DNA from: an uncultured SAR116 cluster alpha proteobacterium
GTDB lineage: Bacteria > Pseudomonadota > Alphaproteobacteria > Puniceispirillales > Marisalimonadaceae
Assembly: GCA_902595145.1 (NCBI GenBank)
Contig: CACJOU010000005.1
Coordinates: 19,381-83,380 of the forward strand
Reading direction: 5' to 3'
DNA: 64,000 bases
Each line of letters begins with the position of its first letter. The stretch's first letter is position 1. Below, in pieces: positions 8,863-16,483 of the stretch. The position numbers and the translations under genes are program-made. The notes beneath the pieces are model-generated. The model made no database searches and was not told where the DNA came from. It saw nothing but the letters and a program-made list of their open reading frames with translations.

Positions 8863-9159
8863 ATGTCTATAATGAGAATAACAGTTAGAACATTCCAAAA
8901 CGAACAACATGCAGAAATGTTTATTGCTATTTCTCAAAAGATTTATGAAGACGCGCTTAAAGATAAACTTAAAGTAAATTTTACAATGATACAAAATACC
9001 TCACTTAAAAACCAAGTGACAAGTATCTGGAAATATGACGATGAAAAACATTTGAAGGAAATTAGGTCTTATTTATCAAAACATAATTCCATACCAAATT
9101 CTTTATCCCCCAAAGAAGTTGTTTATAGCGGTGAGGTTATAGTTGATTCAAATTCTTAA
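8863..9159 (+). CDS. Small soluble protein, possible alpha/beta-barrel (ABM-like)
   Basis: A 98-residue soluble protein with alternating strands and helices (MRITVRTF, a helix about 15-32, VNFTMIQN, a helix about 55-75, EVVYSGEVIV). This layout resembles dimeric ferredoxin-like alpha/beta-barrel proteins such as antibiotic-biosynthesis-monooxygenase relatives, but no diagnostic residues are visible. An ATG start is present but with a poor ribosome-binding site. It converges on the MAPEG gene. Confidence 0.6.
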   Translation: MSIMRITVRTFQNEQHAEMFIAISQKIYEDALKDKLKVNFTMIQNTSLKNQVTSIWKYDDEKHLKEIRSYLSKHNSIPNSLSPKEVVYSGEVIVDSNS

Positions 9160-9163
9160 ACTC

Positions 9164-9544
9164 TTATAAAAAGTTAATACTCATTAATATTAAACATATA
9201 AGAGCAATTGCCCAAATGCCGGTCCTTACATAATTTATTCCAACAATATATACTGGAACATAAATTATTCTTGCTAATAACCACATCATAGCTAGTAAAG
9301 AGTTATCTAAATCATTAATAATTGATAAGAGAATTAATCCAATAAATATTGGTAGTGTTTCAAATAAATTTTTTAATGCCCTATTAGCTCTATCTATATA
9401 TTTTGAAGTATTTACTGCATCATCTCTGGAAGAGAATAAATAAGATATTTTTACATTATTTGTTAACAAGCTTATTAGTACAGGAATGGTAATTTGGATT
9501 AGGACTAATAAAAAAGATAATATTAGAATACTCGTTAGCGTCAT
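9164..9544 (-). CDS. MAPEG family membrane protein
   Basis: A 126-residue inner-membrane protein with four hydrophobic helices. The family-typical stretch RANRALKNLFETLPIF (about residues 52-67) matches the conserved 'R..rA..N..E..p.f' of MAPEG proteins, and the C-terminal half has IIYVPVYIVGINYVRTG. Known members are glutathione-dependent eicosanoid/xenobiotic enzymes, but most bacterial ones are uncharacterised. A 55-codon gene follows upstream on the same strand with a gap of 13 bp, suggesting one transcript. Confidence 0.85.
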   Translation of the reverse strand: MTLTSILILSFLLVLIQITIPVLISLLTNNVKISYLFSSRDDAVNTSKYIDRANRALKNLFETLPIFIGLILLSIINDLDNSLLAMMWLLARIIYVPVYIVGINYVRTGIWAIALICLILMSINFL

Positions 9545-9557
9545 TTTTGTCTCCAGT

Positions 9558-9725
9558 TTACTGTTTTGATTGATATAACTTTAATTTGTTAATAAGGACA
9601 TTTATATATTCCTTAGATTCAGCTAATTCACTTTTTAGTCTCCTGTTTTGTTCTTCAAGAAAATAATTTTGTTTTTTTAGCCACTCATCTTGGCTGATTT
9701 CTTTTGGATAATCTCTTTTGGTCAT
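9558..9725 (-). CDS. 55-residue coiled-coil protein, hypothetical
   Basis: A 56-codon frame starting MTKRDYPKEISQDEW and ending in YQSKQ. From about residue 16 it has a strong heptad pattern (LKKQNYFLEEQNRRLKSEL), predicting a helical coiled coil like the short tails found on septal or scaffold proteins. It lies 13 bp upstream of the MAPEG gene on the same strand and 37 bp downstream of another small gene. Balanced amino-acid composition and the operon position make it a likely real micro-protein. I know no family for it. Confidence 0.6.
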   Translation of the reverse strand: MTKRDYPKEISQDEWLKKQNYFLEEQNRRLKSELAESKEYINVLINKLKLYQSKQ

Positions 9726-9762
9726 TTCGGTCTCGAATTTAAAATTTCTTAAAATTTAAATG

Positions 9763-9948
9763 CTAATTATTAGATTTGAATTCATTATCTTCTTCATTTG
9801 GATCTTTAGTAAGGTAAACTCCGAAGCAGAAGCCACCAATGGCAAAAAAATTTATTACAAAATTGGGTTCAACTAAATCTATCCATCTTAATATGCCCCA
9901 TATCAATGCAGATGCAACAATAATCCAGCCAATAATTTGTTTTTTCAT
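9763..9948 (-). CDS. Two-helix small membrane protein, hypothetical
   Basis: A 61-residue protein: basic start (MKKQ), helix at about 5-20, a short polar loop (RWIDLVEPN), a second helix at about 30-46 and an acidic tail (NEEDNEF). The hairpin predicts both ends in the cytoplasm. It lies in line with the 55-codon coiled-coil gene and the MAPEG gene on the same strand, so the three may be one transcript. Its function is unknown. Confidence 0.6.
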   Translation of the reverse strand: MKKQIIGWIIVASALIWGILRWIDLVEPNFVINFFAIGGFCFGVYLTKDPNEEDNEFKSNN

Positions 9949-10052
9949 TTTTTTCCAATAATTAAGTTTTATTAAATCAAAAAATTGATAAAATTTTATT
10001 ACAAATAAAATTAAGCCACTTATAATTATAAAACGTAATTTTATTATTTAGT

Positions 10053-10595
10053 ATGAATATTTTTAAATTTATTTTTCTTTTCTTTATTTTAACCCAAGAA
10101 GCAGTAGGTAATACGATATTTAAAGACAATTTTGAAAATCCAAAAAACTGGCAATTTATTTCAGATCAAGTAATGGGTGGGATATCTTCGGGCAAAGTTG
10201 AATTTTTTAATGAGAACAATAATTTTTATGCACGGTTGACTGGAAACGTTTCCACAGAAAATAAGGGAGGTTTCATTCAGATTAGAAGAAAACTTGAAAA
10301 ATCAAGTCTAAAGGGTACAAAATTTATTGAGATAACTGCTAAAGGTAATAATCAAAATTATTTTATTCACTTGAGAACATCTGGAACTTTACTGCCGTGG
10401 CAATATTATCAAATTAGTTTTAAAGTCGTTAATGATTTCAAAATATTTAAATTACCAATTAATGAATTTAAAAGGTCTAGTGTTTTCTTATCTAAACAAA
10501 TTAATCCTGAAAATATTACATCTGTAGGAGTTGTTGCGTTTGGGAGAGATCATTCAGCAGATATTTATATTAAAGAAATTAATTTTATAGATTAA
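10053..10595 (+). CDS. CIA30-family secreted protein
   Basis: A 180-residue protein with an N-terminal signal peptide (about 1-19). The motif WQFISDQVMGGISSGKVEF (about residues 32-50) and the later GGFIQIRR and YFIHLRTSG segments are the signature of the CIA30 domain. That domain is named for a mitochondrial complex I assembly factor, but bacterial versions are exported galactose-binding-fold proteins of unclear role. The signal peptide means it acts outside the cytoplasm and so is not a complex I assembly factor in the mitochondrial sense. It converges on the next gene. Confidence 0.83.
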   Translation: MNIFKFIFLFFILTQEAVGNTIFKDNFENPKNWQFISDQVMGGISSGKVEFFNENNNFYARLTGNVSTENKGGFIQIRRKLEKSSLKGTKFIEITAKGNNQNYFIHLRTSGTLLPWQYYQISFKVVNDFKIFKLPINEFKRSSVFLSKQINPENITSVGVVAFGRDHSADIYIKEINFID

Positions 10596-10606
10596 ATCTA
10601 ATATAT

Positions 10607-10801
10607 TTATTTTAGTAACGTTGCTCTTTTAAATTCTACGTGCTTTGGTCTAATCGTAAAAAATCTAGAAATTCTGTGCTGTTCTAATGCTTCATCAATT
10701 ATACTCTGAAGGTTACCCAATTCTCCCTCTATAGGTTGGCTGTTCCATTCTCTATTATCTACTAAAAGCGTAATGATATATTTTTGTTTTTTATTATTCA
10801 T
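10607..10801 (-). CDS. Conserved-looking small soluble protein, hypothetical
   Basis: A 64-residue soluble protein with strand-helix-strand character (KYIITLLVDN, LQSIIDEALEQHR, FFTIRPKHVEFKRA). I do not recognise it. It lies 2 bp downstream of the zinc-peptidase gene on the same strand, so it is very probably translated from the same mRNA. Regular secondary structure and good composition favour a real protein. Confidence 0.6.
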   Translation of the reverse strand: MNNKKQKYIITLLVDNREWNSQPIEGELGNLQSIIDEALEQHRISRFFTIRPKHVEFKRATLLK

Positions 10802-10803
10802 AA

Positions 10804-11481
10804 TTATCTAATTCTTGAAAGTAATAACCAAATAAATCTTAAAGACACAAAGTTTCTTATAACTCCAATAACATAAGTAAAAGCAGCGGCTTTTAGAATA
10901 GATTGACACGCATCGTGATACTCTTCTGGAACTTTACTTTTAATTATTGGTAAAGCTCTATTAAAACTAGCATCTAATTCAACTTCTAAAGTTATTAAAT
11001 GAATTATTACACCTATTATAAGTGATAATAATACTAATATCAGACAAACTTTTATTAATGAATAAGAACCAGTTGCAAAGATTGTCGGTATACCCATTAG
11101 TAATAATCCACTACCTAACTGTGAGATCCATGCTGTATTCTTAACAAGGCTTGTCCTCTGTTCAAGTGGTTTATATTTTTCATGATGTTGCATTGCATGA
11201 CCAATTTCGTGGCAGACAATTGATATTGCAGTAAGACTTTTCCGAGAAAGACGATTTTCTGAAACTTTTACTTTTTTTTCACTAAGATCATAATGATCTA
11301 TACTTAAAGATTTTTCAATTTTAACATCATTTAAGCCAAGCTCATTAAGAATAATTTTGCCAAATTCTAATCCAGTAAAAGGCATGTTTACTAGAATTTT
11401 GTCATTTTTAGTAAATACGTAATTTAGCCATATCATTGGAGCGATTGATAGTATTAGAAATAAAGTTATATAAAATATCAT
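10804..11481 (-). CDS. Neutral zinc metallopeptidase (YugP family)
   Basis: A 225-residue membrane-embedded peptidase. One N-terminal helix precedes the zinc motif HEIGHAMQHH (His91, Glu92, His95). Two more hydrophobic segments follow at about 130-165, with a conserved LEVELDASFNRA after them supplying the likely third ligand (Glu or Asp). This matches the DUF2122/YugP zinc-peptidase family in order and length. Substrate is unknown; the active site should face the cytoplasm or lie at the membrane surface. Confidence 0.88.
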   Translation of the reverse strand: MIFYITLFLILSIAPMIWLNYVFTKNDKILVNMPFTGLEFGKIILNELGLNDVKIEKSLSIDHYDLSEKKVKVSENRLSRKSLTAISIVCHEIGHAMQHHEKYKPLEQRTSLVKNTAWISQLGSGLLLMGIPTIFATGSYSLIKVCLILVLLSLIIGVIIHLITLEVELDASFNRALPIIKSKVPEEYHDACQSILKAAAFTYVIGVIRNFVSLRFIWLLLSRIR

Positions 11482-11569
11482 TTTGTAGAGTATGGCAGAA
11501 GTTTTGATTTCGTTATAATATAGATATTTGGTAATTTTTTTATCTTATTCAACTATCAACCTAAATTTA

Positions 11570-12007
11570 TTAGTCACATTTAATTTTTTGGTCTAATATT
11601 TCTTTTTTCCTTAAAGGCATTTTGTCTATAATATTATAAATTTCTTTTAATAATGAGATGTCTGATGAATATGATTTTATTTGACCATCATAACCAATCA
11701 ACCACATTCCATATTTATTTTTAAATTTTTCTGAAATATTATATTTTTTAACTTCATCACCTACTATTCGAATATACTTTAAATTTCTATTATCATTCTC
11801 ACACTTATTTTTTTTAAAAAAATTATCGGTTTCATTTATGAAATAAACATATTTTGATTTTGAAATAAAAAGGACTATCCTTTTTTTCCATGCAAAAGAA
11901 TTGATATAGTCTTCCATGATTATTTTTTCAGAAGCATAACTCATTGAAATAGACATAAATGAAATCATTAAAAAAGTAGATATTTTTTTCATATATAATT
12001 TATACAT
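11570..12007 (-). CDS. DUF4174 domain secreted protein
   Basis: A 145-residue exported protein. The signal peptide runs to about residue 25 (SYASEK); a second ATG five codons in is an equally good start. The mature chain has the DUF4174 pattern: FAWKKRIVLFI, then YGMWLIGYDGQIKSY and the C-terminal IIDKMPLRKKEI. DUF4174 has a thioredoxin-like layout without the CxxC, and its function is unknown. It begins 2 bp after the cutA stop on the same strand, so it is likely co-transcribed with cutA. Confidence 0.75.
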   Translation of the reverse strand: MYKLYMKKISTFLMISFMSISMSYASEKIIMEDYINSFAWKKRIVLFISKSKYVYFINETDNFFKKNKCENDNRNLKYIRIVGDEVKKYNISEKFKNKYGMWLIGYDGQIKSYSSDISLLKEIYNIIDKMPLRKKEILDQKIKCD

Positions 12008-12008
12008 T

Positions 12009-12341
12009 CTAATCAGATAGACTTACAGACGTTTCAACCCATTTTAAAAAATCTTTATGCCCCTTAGAAACATCTATCTTAAGTATACATGGTGTTTCGT
12101 ATACGTGATTTTTAATTATTAACTTTTCAAGTAAATCATATTTATTAACTAATGTTTTTAAAAGTAAAACTGTTTCTTTTTCCAATTTAACTTCTCCTTT
12201 CCATTCAAACATGGAATGAGACTCTGGAAAAATATTTGCACATGCAACTAATTTGTCTTTAATCGCAAGTTCAGCAATTAGCTCTGCTTGCTCAAAATTT
12301 TCAACTGTTACATATACAAAGCAAAATTTATCTTTTATCAT
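12009..12341 (-). CDS. cutA: Divalent cation tolerance protein CutA
   Basis: A 110-residue CutA1 protein. The order FCFVYVTVENFEQAELIAELAIKDKLVACAN, then MFEWKGEVKLEKETVLLLKT and the C-terminal YETPCILKIDVSKGH match the trimeric ferredoxin-like family, at normal length. CutA binds divalent copper and is linked to metal tolerance, although its exact role is unsettled. It sits about 6 kb from the copper operon and shows no sign of shared control. Confidence 0.92.
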   Translation of the reverse strand: MIKDKFCFVYVTVENFEQAELIAELAIKDKLVACANIFPESHSMFEWKGEVKLEKETVLLLKTLVNKYDLLEKLIIKNHVYETPCILKIDVSKGHKDFLKWVETSVSLSD

Positions 12342-12440
12342 ATATAAATCTTAAACTGATTAATAGCTTAACGTAAAGAGTAATAAAAATTTTCAAGTTC
12401 TAATTTATTTTTTTAAAATTGATATGTGGTAGGATAATTT

Positions 12441-12635
12441 ATGAATAAAGAAAATGATAAGCTTAATAAGTTTAAAGCTGAAGCAAAACTAAAATCCAAG
12501 AAAAGTGATTTTTTTAACTCTTATCTGGAAAAATCTAACAACATTGATGATAAAATTGCATTAATAAAATTTAAATATAAACACGATAATCAACAACTTT
12601 TAAATAGCATTAAAAACTTATTGAAAAAAAATTAA
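12441..12635 (+). CDS. Basic, helical small protein, hypothetical
   Basis: A 64-residue, Lys/Asn-rich, wholly hydrophilic protein with predicted long helices. It has an ATG start with a weak AGGA upstream. No family is recognised. High lysine content is expected by chance in AT-rich frames, so this is a tentative call. Confidence 0.4.
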   Translation: MNKENDKLNKFKAEAKLKSKKSDFFNSYLEKSNNIDDKIALIKFKYKHDNQQLLNSIKNLLKKN

Positions 12636-12703
12636 TTAATAATACTCATTAAAATTATGTATAAATTTACATAAAGTGTATATTTTTTCATAATTGAATA
12701 CCT

Positions 12704-12877
12704 TTAATCTTCTCCTAATTTTTTTAATTGGGTATAATAAATTGAATAGCAAAATCCAAAAATAGCTGCAGCGTCTACCCAATTAAAAGATTCATCTGAT
12801 CCACCTATAACTCTATAAATTCCATATACAAAACAAACAATTCCAAGCAACCAACTTTGAGCATATTTAAAATCCAT
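12704..12877 (-). CDS. 57-residue two-helix membrane protein, hypothetical
   Basis: A 58-codon frame from ATG at 12875-12877 to TAA at 12704-12706. It starts MDFKYAQSWLLGIV and has two hydrophobic helices (about 8-24 and 33-48) joined by a GGSDESFNWVD loop, then a charged tail ending LKKLGED. An AAGAGA ribosome-binding site lies about 8 bases before the ATG. The good start signal and hairpin layout support a real small membrane protein. Its family is unknown. Confidence 0.6.
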   Translation of the reverse strand: MDFKYAQSWLLGIVCFVYGIYRVIGGSDESFNWVDAAAIFGFCYSIYYTQLKKLGED

Positions 12878-12942
12878 ATTAATCTCTTATTTGTTAAATT
12901 TTTAATCCAATATTTATGATAAATTATTTTTAAATAACTGTC

Positions 12943-13302
12943 TTAAACCTTTGGAGGATAAATTTTCCACATCAATAATGTCCATCCTAAAAATACAAAA
13001 TATAAAAACATAAAAAAACTAGTTGGAAAGTCCCAGTAAATAATCTTTTCAATCCAAAAAGAAATAAAAGATTTACTATTATTTATTTCTCGAAGATAAT
13101 TTTCAATAGAGGTTAATGGACAAGTTATGCCAACAAGAGTTTCGAATGTCACTATAAACATTAGACCAAAATGAAATAATCTTAATTTAAAGTTTTTTAT
13201 CCAATTCCAATCATAATAATAACCAATAGGTACCAATAAAAAACCAGCAGTAATAAAAATTACAACAAGAAAATGTAAAATTAAAATAATATCAGCAAGC
13301 AA
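12943..13302 (-). CDS. DUF2784 family membrane protein
   Basis: A 119-residue protein with four hydrophobic helices. The LADIILILHFLVVIF start, LRLFHFGLMFIVTFETLVGITCPLT and a later FWIEKIIYWDFP follow the conserved blocks of DUF2784, including the CPLT motif near residue 62. The function of DUF2784 is not known. It is divergent from the SRAP gene across about 100 bp. Confidence 0.83.
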   Translation of the reverse strand: MLADIILILHFLVVIFITAGFLLVPIGYYYDWNWIKNFKLRLFHFGLMFIVTFETLVGITCPLTSIENYLREINNSKSFISFWIEKIIYWDFPTSFFMFLYFVFLGWTLLMWKIYPPKV

Positions 13303-13410
13303 AGGTTTAACTCAGAACAACATAAACATTAATTTTTTAATCTTTATTATAATTATTAGTTAATTTTTTTTTGTTTACTAGTTTTGAATAGAATAAGGTA
13401 TTCTATTCAG

Positions 13411-13953
13411 ATGTGTGGAAGATTTGTTATTTCGTCAAAAAATGCATTCAATTTAGAATATGAAGTATCGTATAATGTATGTCCGTCACAATTAGTACCA
13501 GTAAAAACTAAAGAAAAATCGCTGTTAATGAAATGGTTATATTCTCCATTATGGAAACAAGATATGAACCTAATTAATTGTCGTTCTGAAACTATGAATG
13601 AAAAGCCATCATTTAAAAATTCAAAGAGATGTATAATTTTTAACAATGGTTGGTATGAGTGGCAAAGAAAAGATAATAAAAAAATACCTTATTATCACTT
13701 TTCCCAAACTAATTATTTTGCCGGTCTATATAATGAAGTTGGTTGTTTAATTTTGACAAGAAATTCCGTAGATCAAATAAATCATATACATCACAGACAA
13801 CCTGTCTTATTAGAAGAGTCTGAAATTACGTCATTTCTTTTAGGAAAAGATATTTTTAATAGTAATGCAAACAATAATATAAATTTTTATCGTGTTTCTA
13901 TGGATGTAAATAATCCAAAAAATAATAATTCATCGCTTATAGATATTTATTAA
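13411..13953 (+). CDS. yedK: SRAP-family abasic-site DNA-protein crosslinker (HMCES/YedK-like)
   Basis: A 180-residue SRAP protein. The start must be the ATG at 13411, because catalysis needs Cys2 exposed after Met removal (MCGRF); a TTG nine codons upstream is therefore rejected. The other active-site residues are present: Asn56 in NCRSE, Glu83 in GWYEW and His128 in HHRQPV. The family forms a thiazolidine crosslink with abasic sites in single-stranded DNA and so protects replication forks. It is shorter than E. coli YedK (about 220) and has Gln where RMPV is common. Confidence 0.9.
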   Translation: MCGRFVISSKNAFNLEYEVSYNVCPSQLVPVKTKEKSLLMKWLYSPLWKQDMNLINCRSETMNEKPSFKNSKRCIIFNNGWYEWQRKDNKKIPYYHFSQTNYFAGLYNEVGCLILTRNSVDQINHIHHRQPVLLEESEITSFLLGKDIFNSNANNNINFYRVSMDVNNPKNNNSSLIDIY

Positions 13954-14037
13954 ATATAAGAAAAAATATTAAATTAAAAATGTTTAATTTTTTAAATACA
14001 ACTTGAAAAGTATCTATTCTTGAATTAGGGTGTTTTT

Positions 14038-14184
14038 ATGTGTATTGGTTCTACAACAAGTTTATTTTCTACTTTTGTTTTAGCTTTAGCTTCATTTTTC
14101 TGTATTTGGAATTACTCTAAAATTAAGGACAACATAAGAAAAATGTTAACTAAACATTTTTCAAAAAAACCAAACTTACAGTAA
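14038..14184 (+). CDS. 48-residue single-pass membrane protein, hypothetical
   Basis: A 49-codon frame starting MCIGSTTSLFS. It has one membrane helix (about residues 9-25) and a strongly basic tail (KIKDNIRKMLTKHFSKKP), which predicts an N-out, C-in topology. A TAGGGTG ribosome-binding site lies a few bases before the ATG. It stands 19 bp upstream of another small membrane-protein gene on the same strand, so the two probably form an operon. No family is recognised. Confidence 0.55.
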   Translation: MCIGSTTSLFSTFVLALASFFCIWNYSKIKDNIRKMLTKHFSKKPNLQ

Positions 14185-14203
14185 TAAAGCATAAACTTAA
14201 TAA

Positions 14204-14449
14204 ATGTTAAAACTTATAATCTTTTTAGTTATCATTTTTTCGATTGCTTATTTTGTATTTAATTTATTTATGTCTAAAAGAGAGAATGGAAGTGCTAAAT
14301 TCATCTTTCCAATAATTTTAACACTATTGGTTGTAGTAATGATATTTTTTATTTTGCCAAGATTTGGAATTAATCCTGTTGCTCTATTTCAAAATTTTGT
14401 CTCTAAAATAATTCCATTTATTTCAATGCTAAGAGGAGTTGCAGGCTAA
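14204..14449 (+). CDS. Small membrane protein with two or three helices, hypothetical
   Basis: An 81-residue protein with hydrophobic helices at about 1-22 and 32-52 and an amphipathic or membrane segment at 58-76. The arrangement 'short helix, basic loop, helix, LFQ..' recalls the N-terminal membrane segment found ahead of the J-domain in some alphaproteobacterial TIM14-like proteins, but no J-domain follows. That resemblance is weak. It is probably co-transcribed with the 48-residue gene upstream. Confidence 0.55.
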   Translation: MLKLIIFLVIIFSIAYFVFNLFMSKRENGSAKFIFPIILTLLVVVMIFFILPRFGINPVALFQNFVSKIIPFISMLRGVAG

Positions 14450-14469
14450 AATTAAGTTAGTAATTTTTT

Positions 14470-15051
14470 TCAAATTTTACTGCTAACTTTTTTATTATTT
14501 TTAAAATAACCAGAATAATCCTCATATAAATAACCAGATGGAGAAAAATATTCCCAATAACCATCCTTGGTCCCGTTTTTATAATTCCCTTGATATTTCA
14601 ATTGTCCATTATAATAGAAAGCAACCCAAGATCCTGATTTTTTGCCATTCTTAAACTTACCTTTGTAGCTTATTTCACCATTTTCAAATAGACGTATCCA
14701 GTGACCCTCTTCAAGATCATTTTTGTATTGACCCTTTTCTATTAAATGACCTTTATTGTTGTAAGTAATCCAGGCACCATTTTTTCTACCAGTTTTATAA
14801 TTTGATACAGAAAATAATTGTCCATTACTATAATATCTTAACCATGTACCTTCTTTCTTTCCATCTTGGAACTGACCTTTAATGTTTCCATTTATCTTTC
14901 CACTGAAAGGAATATTGGTATTTTTTTTATAATAAATTCCTTTTTCCCAAATTAAATCATTCATGGTCTCACTATGAACAGAACGAACTATAAAAAAGAT
15001 TAGGAATGTAAAAACAATCATCCAAATGAATTTTATATAAACTGAAATCAT
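14470..15051 (-). CDS. Exported MORN_2/YwqK-like repeat protein
   Basis: A 193-residue protein with an N-terminal hydrophobic signal or anchor (about 5-25), then about six repeats of 22-23 residues with the pattern G.W..Y..NG.L...G.YK.G.K (for example GTWLRYYSNGQL, GAWITYNNKGHL, GSWVAFYYNGQL, GYWEYFSPSGYL). These are MORN_2 repeats as in YwqK-type proteins. They form elongated beta sheets that bind partners or lipids. The signal suggests a periplasmic or surface role. It lies 3 bp from the cupin gene on the same strand. Confidence 0.82.
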   Translation of the reverse strand: MISVYIKFIWMIVFTFLIFFIVRSVHSETMNDLIWEKGIYYKKNTNIPFSGKINGNIKGQFQDGKKEGTWLRYYSNGQLFSVSNYKTGRKNGAWITYNNKGHLIEKGQYKNDLEEGHWIRLFENGEISYKGKFKNGKKSGSWVAFYYNGQLKYQGNYKNGTKDGYWEYFSPSGYLYEDYSGYFKNNKKVSSKI

Positions 15052-15054
15052 TGC

Positions 15055-15417
15055 TTAAATCCATTCATCATTAGGAGCTGTTAAATCTCCTTTTACGTTA
15101 CCAGTATTTAATATTCCTTTTGGCTCTACTAACATCACATGACACTCGTTTTCAGCAGTTGGTTTGTGATCCACCCCTTTAGGTACTACTATCATTTCAC
15201 CTTCATTAACTTCTATGATTTCTGCATCAAATTCTATTTTCATACTACCTTTGATTACAATAAAAACTTCATCTGTGTCTGAATGATGATGTTTAATAAA
15301 TTCCCCTTTTATTTTAACTAGTTTGAATTGATAATTATTCATCTCAGATATTACTTTTGGAGACCAGTAATCATCAAATTTATTGAATTTAGAATATATA
15401 TTTATTGGTTTTGTCAT
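15055..15417 (-). CDS. Cupin-domain protein
   Basis: A 120-residue single-domain cupin. The two cupin motifs are visible: HHHSDTDEVFIVIKGSMKIEF (metal ligands His, His and Glu at about 43-50) and GEMIVVPKGVDHKPTAE (His near 88). The family covers many metal-dependent enzymes and sugar-binding proteins; the small size and lack of a second domain fit the mannose-6-phosphate-isomerase-like single cupins. Substrate is unknown. Confidence 0.88.
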   Translation of the reverse strand: MTKPINIYSKFNKFDDYWSPKVISEMNNYQFKLVKIKGEFIKHHHSDTDEVFIVIKGSMKIEFDAEIIEVNEGEMIVVPKGVDHKPTAENECHVMLVEPKGILNTGNVKGDLTAPNDEWI

Positions 15418-15480
15418 GCACGTAATTCAAACAAATTTAAAATTAGAGGTAAAGATTATTCAATATTTTTTTGAATAGAA

Positions 15481-15690
15481 TTAAAAAATACTTCTTTCTT
15501 TCCTGGATTTTAACAAACCAATTGAAACAAATTTTCCAGATTTTGATAAAAAAGTTTTTTTAAAAATCTTACTACACTTTAATGCACAATTGGCACAAAG
15601 AATAAAACAATCATTGTCATTTTTCTCGTACTTACAATTAAATAATTTTTTAGAGGGATGATTACATCTTGAACAATAATGATATTTCAT
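15481..15690 (-). CDS. Cys-rich small protein, likely zinc-binding (paralogue A)
   Basis: A 69-residue basic protein with a probable zinc site: CSRCNHP, then FNCKYEKND, and FILCANCALKC. The spacing C-x2-C, C-K, about twelve residues, LC-x-NC is shared with the 77-residue protein at 16014-16247. I know of no named family. It is the last gene of a tight four-gene run on the minus strand. The lysine-rich tail could bind nucleic acid, but that is inference. Confidence 0.6.
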   Translation of the reverse strand: MKYHYCSRCNHPSKKLFNCKYEKNDNDCFILCANCALKCSKIFKKTFLSKSGKFVSIGLLKSRKERSIF

Positions 15691-15714
15691 AGATTAATAA
15701 TATATAAATATTTT

Positions 15715-16005
15715 TTAAATTTCATTTTTTTCTTCATCACCAAAAATATAGTGAGACCCGATAGACCCTAATATAATTGCCATAATTAATTCTACATAAC
15801 CTTTAAAAATTAGAGTTTGAAAAAGAAACCAAGGGATAATTATAAGAGCACTTAGAGGAAAAATAATTAATATTTTAATTTTCCAATTAATGTGGAGGTA
15901 ACATAGTTTTAAATATTTAAATAACCATTTTATTATACCAAAAATTAAAACACCTAAAATTATAAACATACAAAATATAAATATTTCAAAAATCATATGT
16001 TCCAT
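15715..16005 (-). CDS. Three-helix membrane protein, hypothetical
   Basis: A 96-residue hydrophobic protein with predicted helices at about 4-28, 43-64 and 68-85 and an acidic C-terminus (GDEEKNEI). No family is recognised. It lies between two related Cys-rich genes, with gaps of 8 and 24 bp, so the set is almost certainly one transcript. Its position suggests it could anchor one of the Cys-rich partners at the membrane. Confidence 0.6.
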   Translation of the reverse strand: MEHMIFEIFIFCMFIILGVLIFGIIKWLFKYLKLCYLHINWKIKILIIFPLSALIIIPWFLFQTLIFKGYVELIMAIILGSIGSHYIFGDEEKNEI

Positions 16006-16013
16006 AATTTTAT

Positions 16014-16247
16014 TTACATTGCTTCATAAAATGGCAGTTCTATTTTCTTTAACTGTAAATTACACTTAATGAAAGATTTTATATTTTGGAATTGAGATCT
16101 AAAATCTTTACCATTTAAATATTGATAATATCTTATGCAATTACCACAAAGATAAATCCAATTTTTATCCAAAAAGTTTTTTTTACAACTCCATATTATT
16201 TTATGTGGATCAAAACATTCTTTACAAAAACTATTTAACTTAAACAT
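16014..16247 (-). CDS. Cys-rich small protein, likely zinc-binding (paralogue B)
   Basis: A 77-residue protein with CKECFDPHK, then IWSCKKN and WIYLCGNCIRYY. This pattern repeats that of the 69-residue protein at 15481-15690: C-x2-C, an aromatic-x-C-K, and a hydrophobic-LC-x-NC knuckle. Paired CxxC knuckles predict one zinc ion. The remainder is basic and helical. The stop codon is 8 bp from the next gene start. The function is unknown. Confidence 0.6.
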   Translation of the reverse strand: MFKLNSFCKECFDPHKIIWSCKKNFLDKNWIYLCGNCIRYYQYLNGKDFRSQFQNIKSFIKCNLQLKKIELPFYEAM

Positions 16248-16250
16248 CTT

Positions 16251-16343
16251 TTAAAAACTCCACTGATTAATCCAATAAGACATAGTTGGAAAAAATACAA
16301 AAATTACAAATAAAATTATTAAAATAATTCCCAATTTACTCAT
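16251..16343 (-). CDS. 30-residue single-helix membrane peptide, hypothetical
   Basis: A 31-codon frame from ATG at 16341-16343 to TAA at 16251-16253. It starts MSKLGIILIILF, is one membrane helix over residues 4-20, and ends in an aromatic tail (MSYWINQWSF). GGAG and GGGGA purine runs lie 8-16 bases before the ATG. It ends 3 bp before the start of the 77-residue Cys-rich gene, so it would lead that operon. Very small size makes this tentative. Confidence 0.45.
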   Translation of the reverse strand: MSKLGIILIILFVIFVFFPTMSYWINQWSF

Positions 16344-16483
16344 TACTGATCCCCAACTCCAAAGATAATCTAAATAATCTTTTCAATAAATAATTTAATT
16401 TGGCAGTTTAATTTAAAACTTAAAAGCACTTTTATTATATTAATAAAATTATTATAATTATATATTTTGTTAAATTTATTTTT

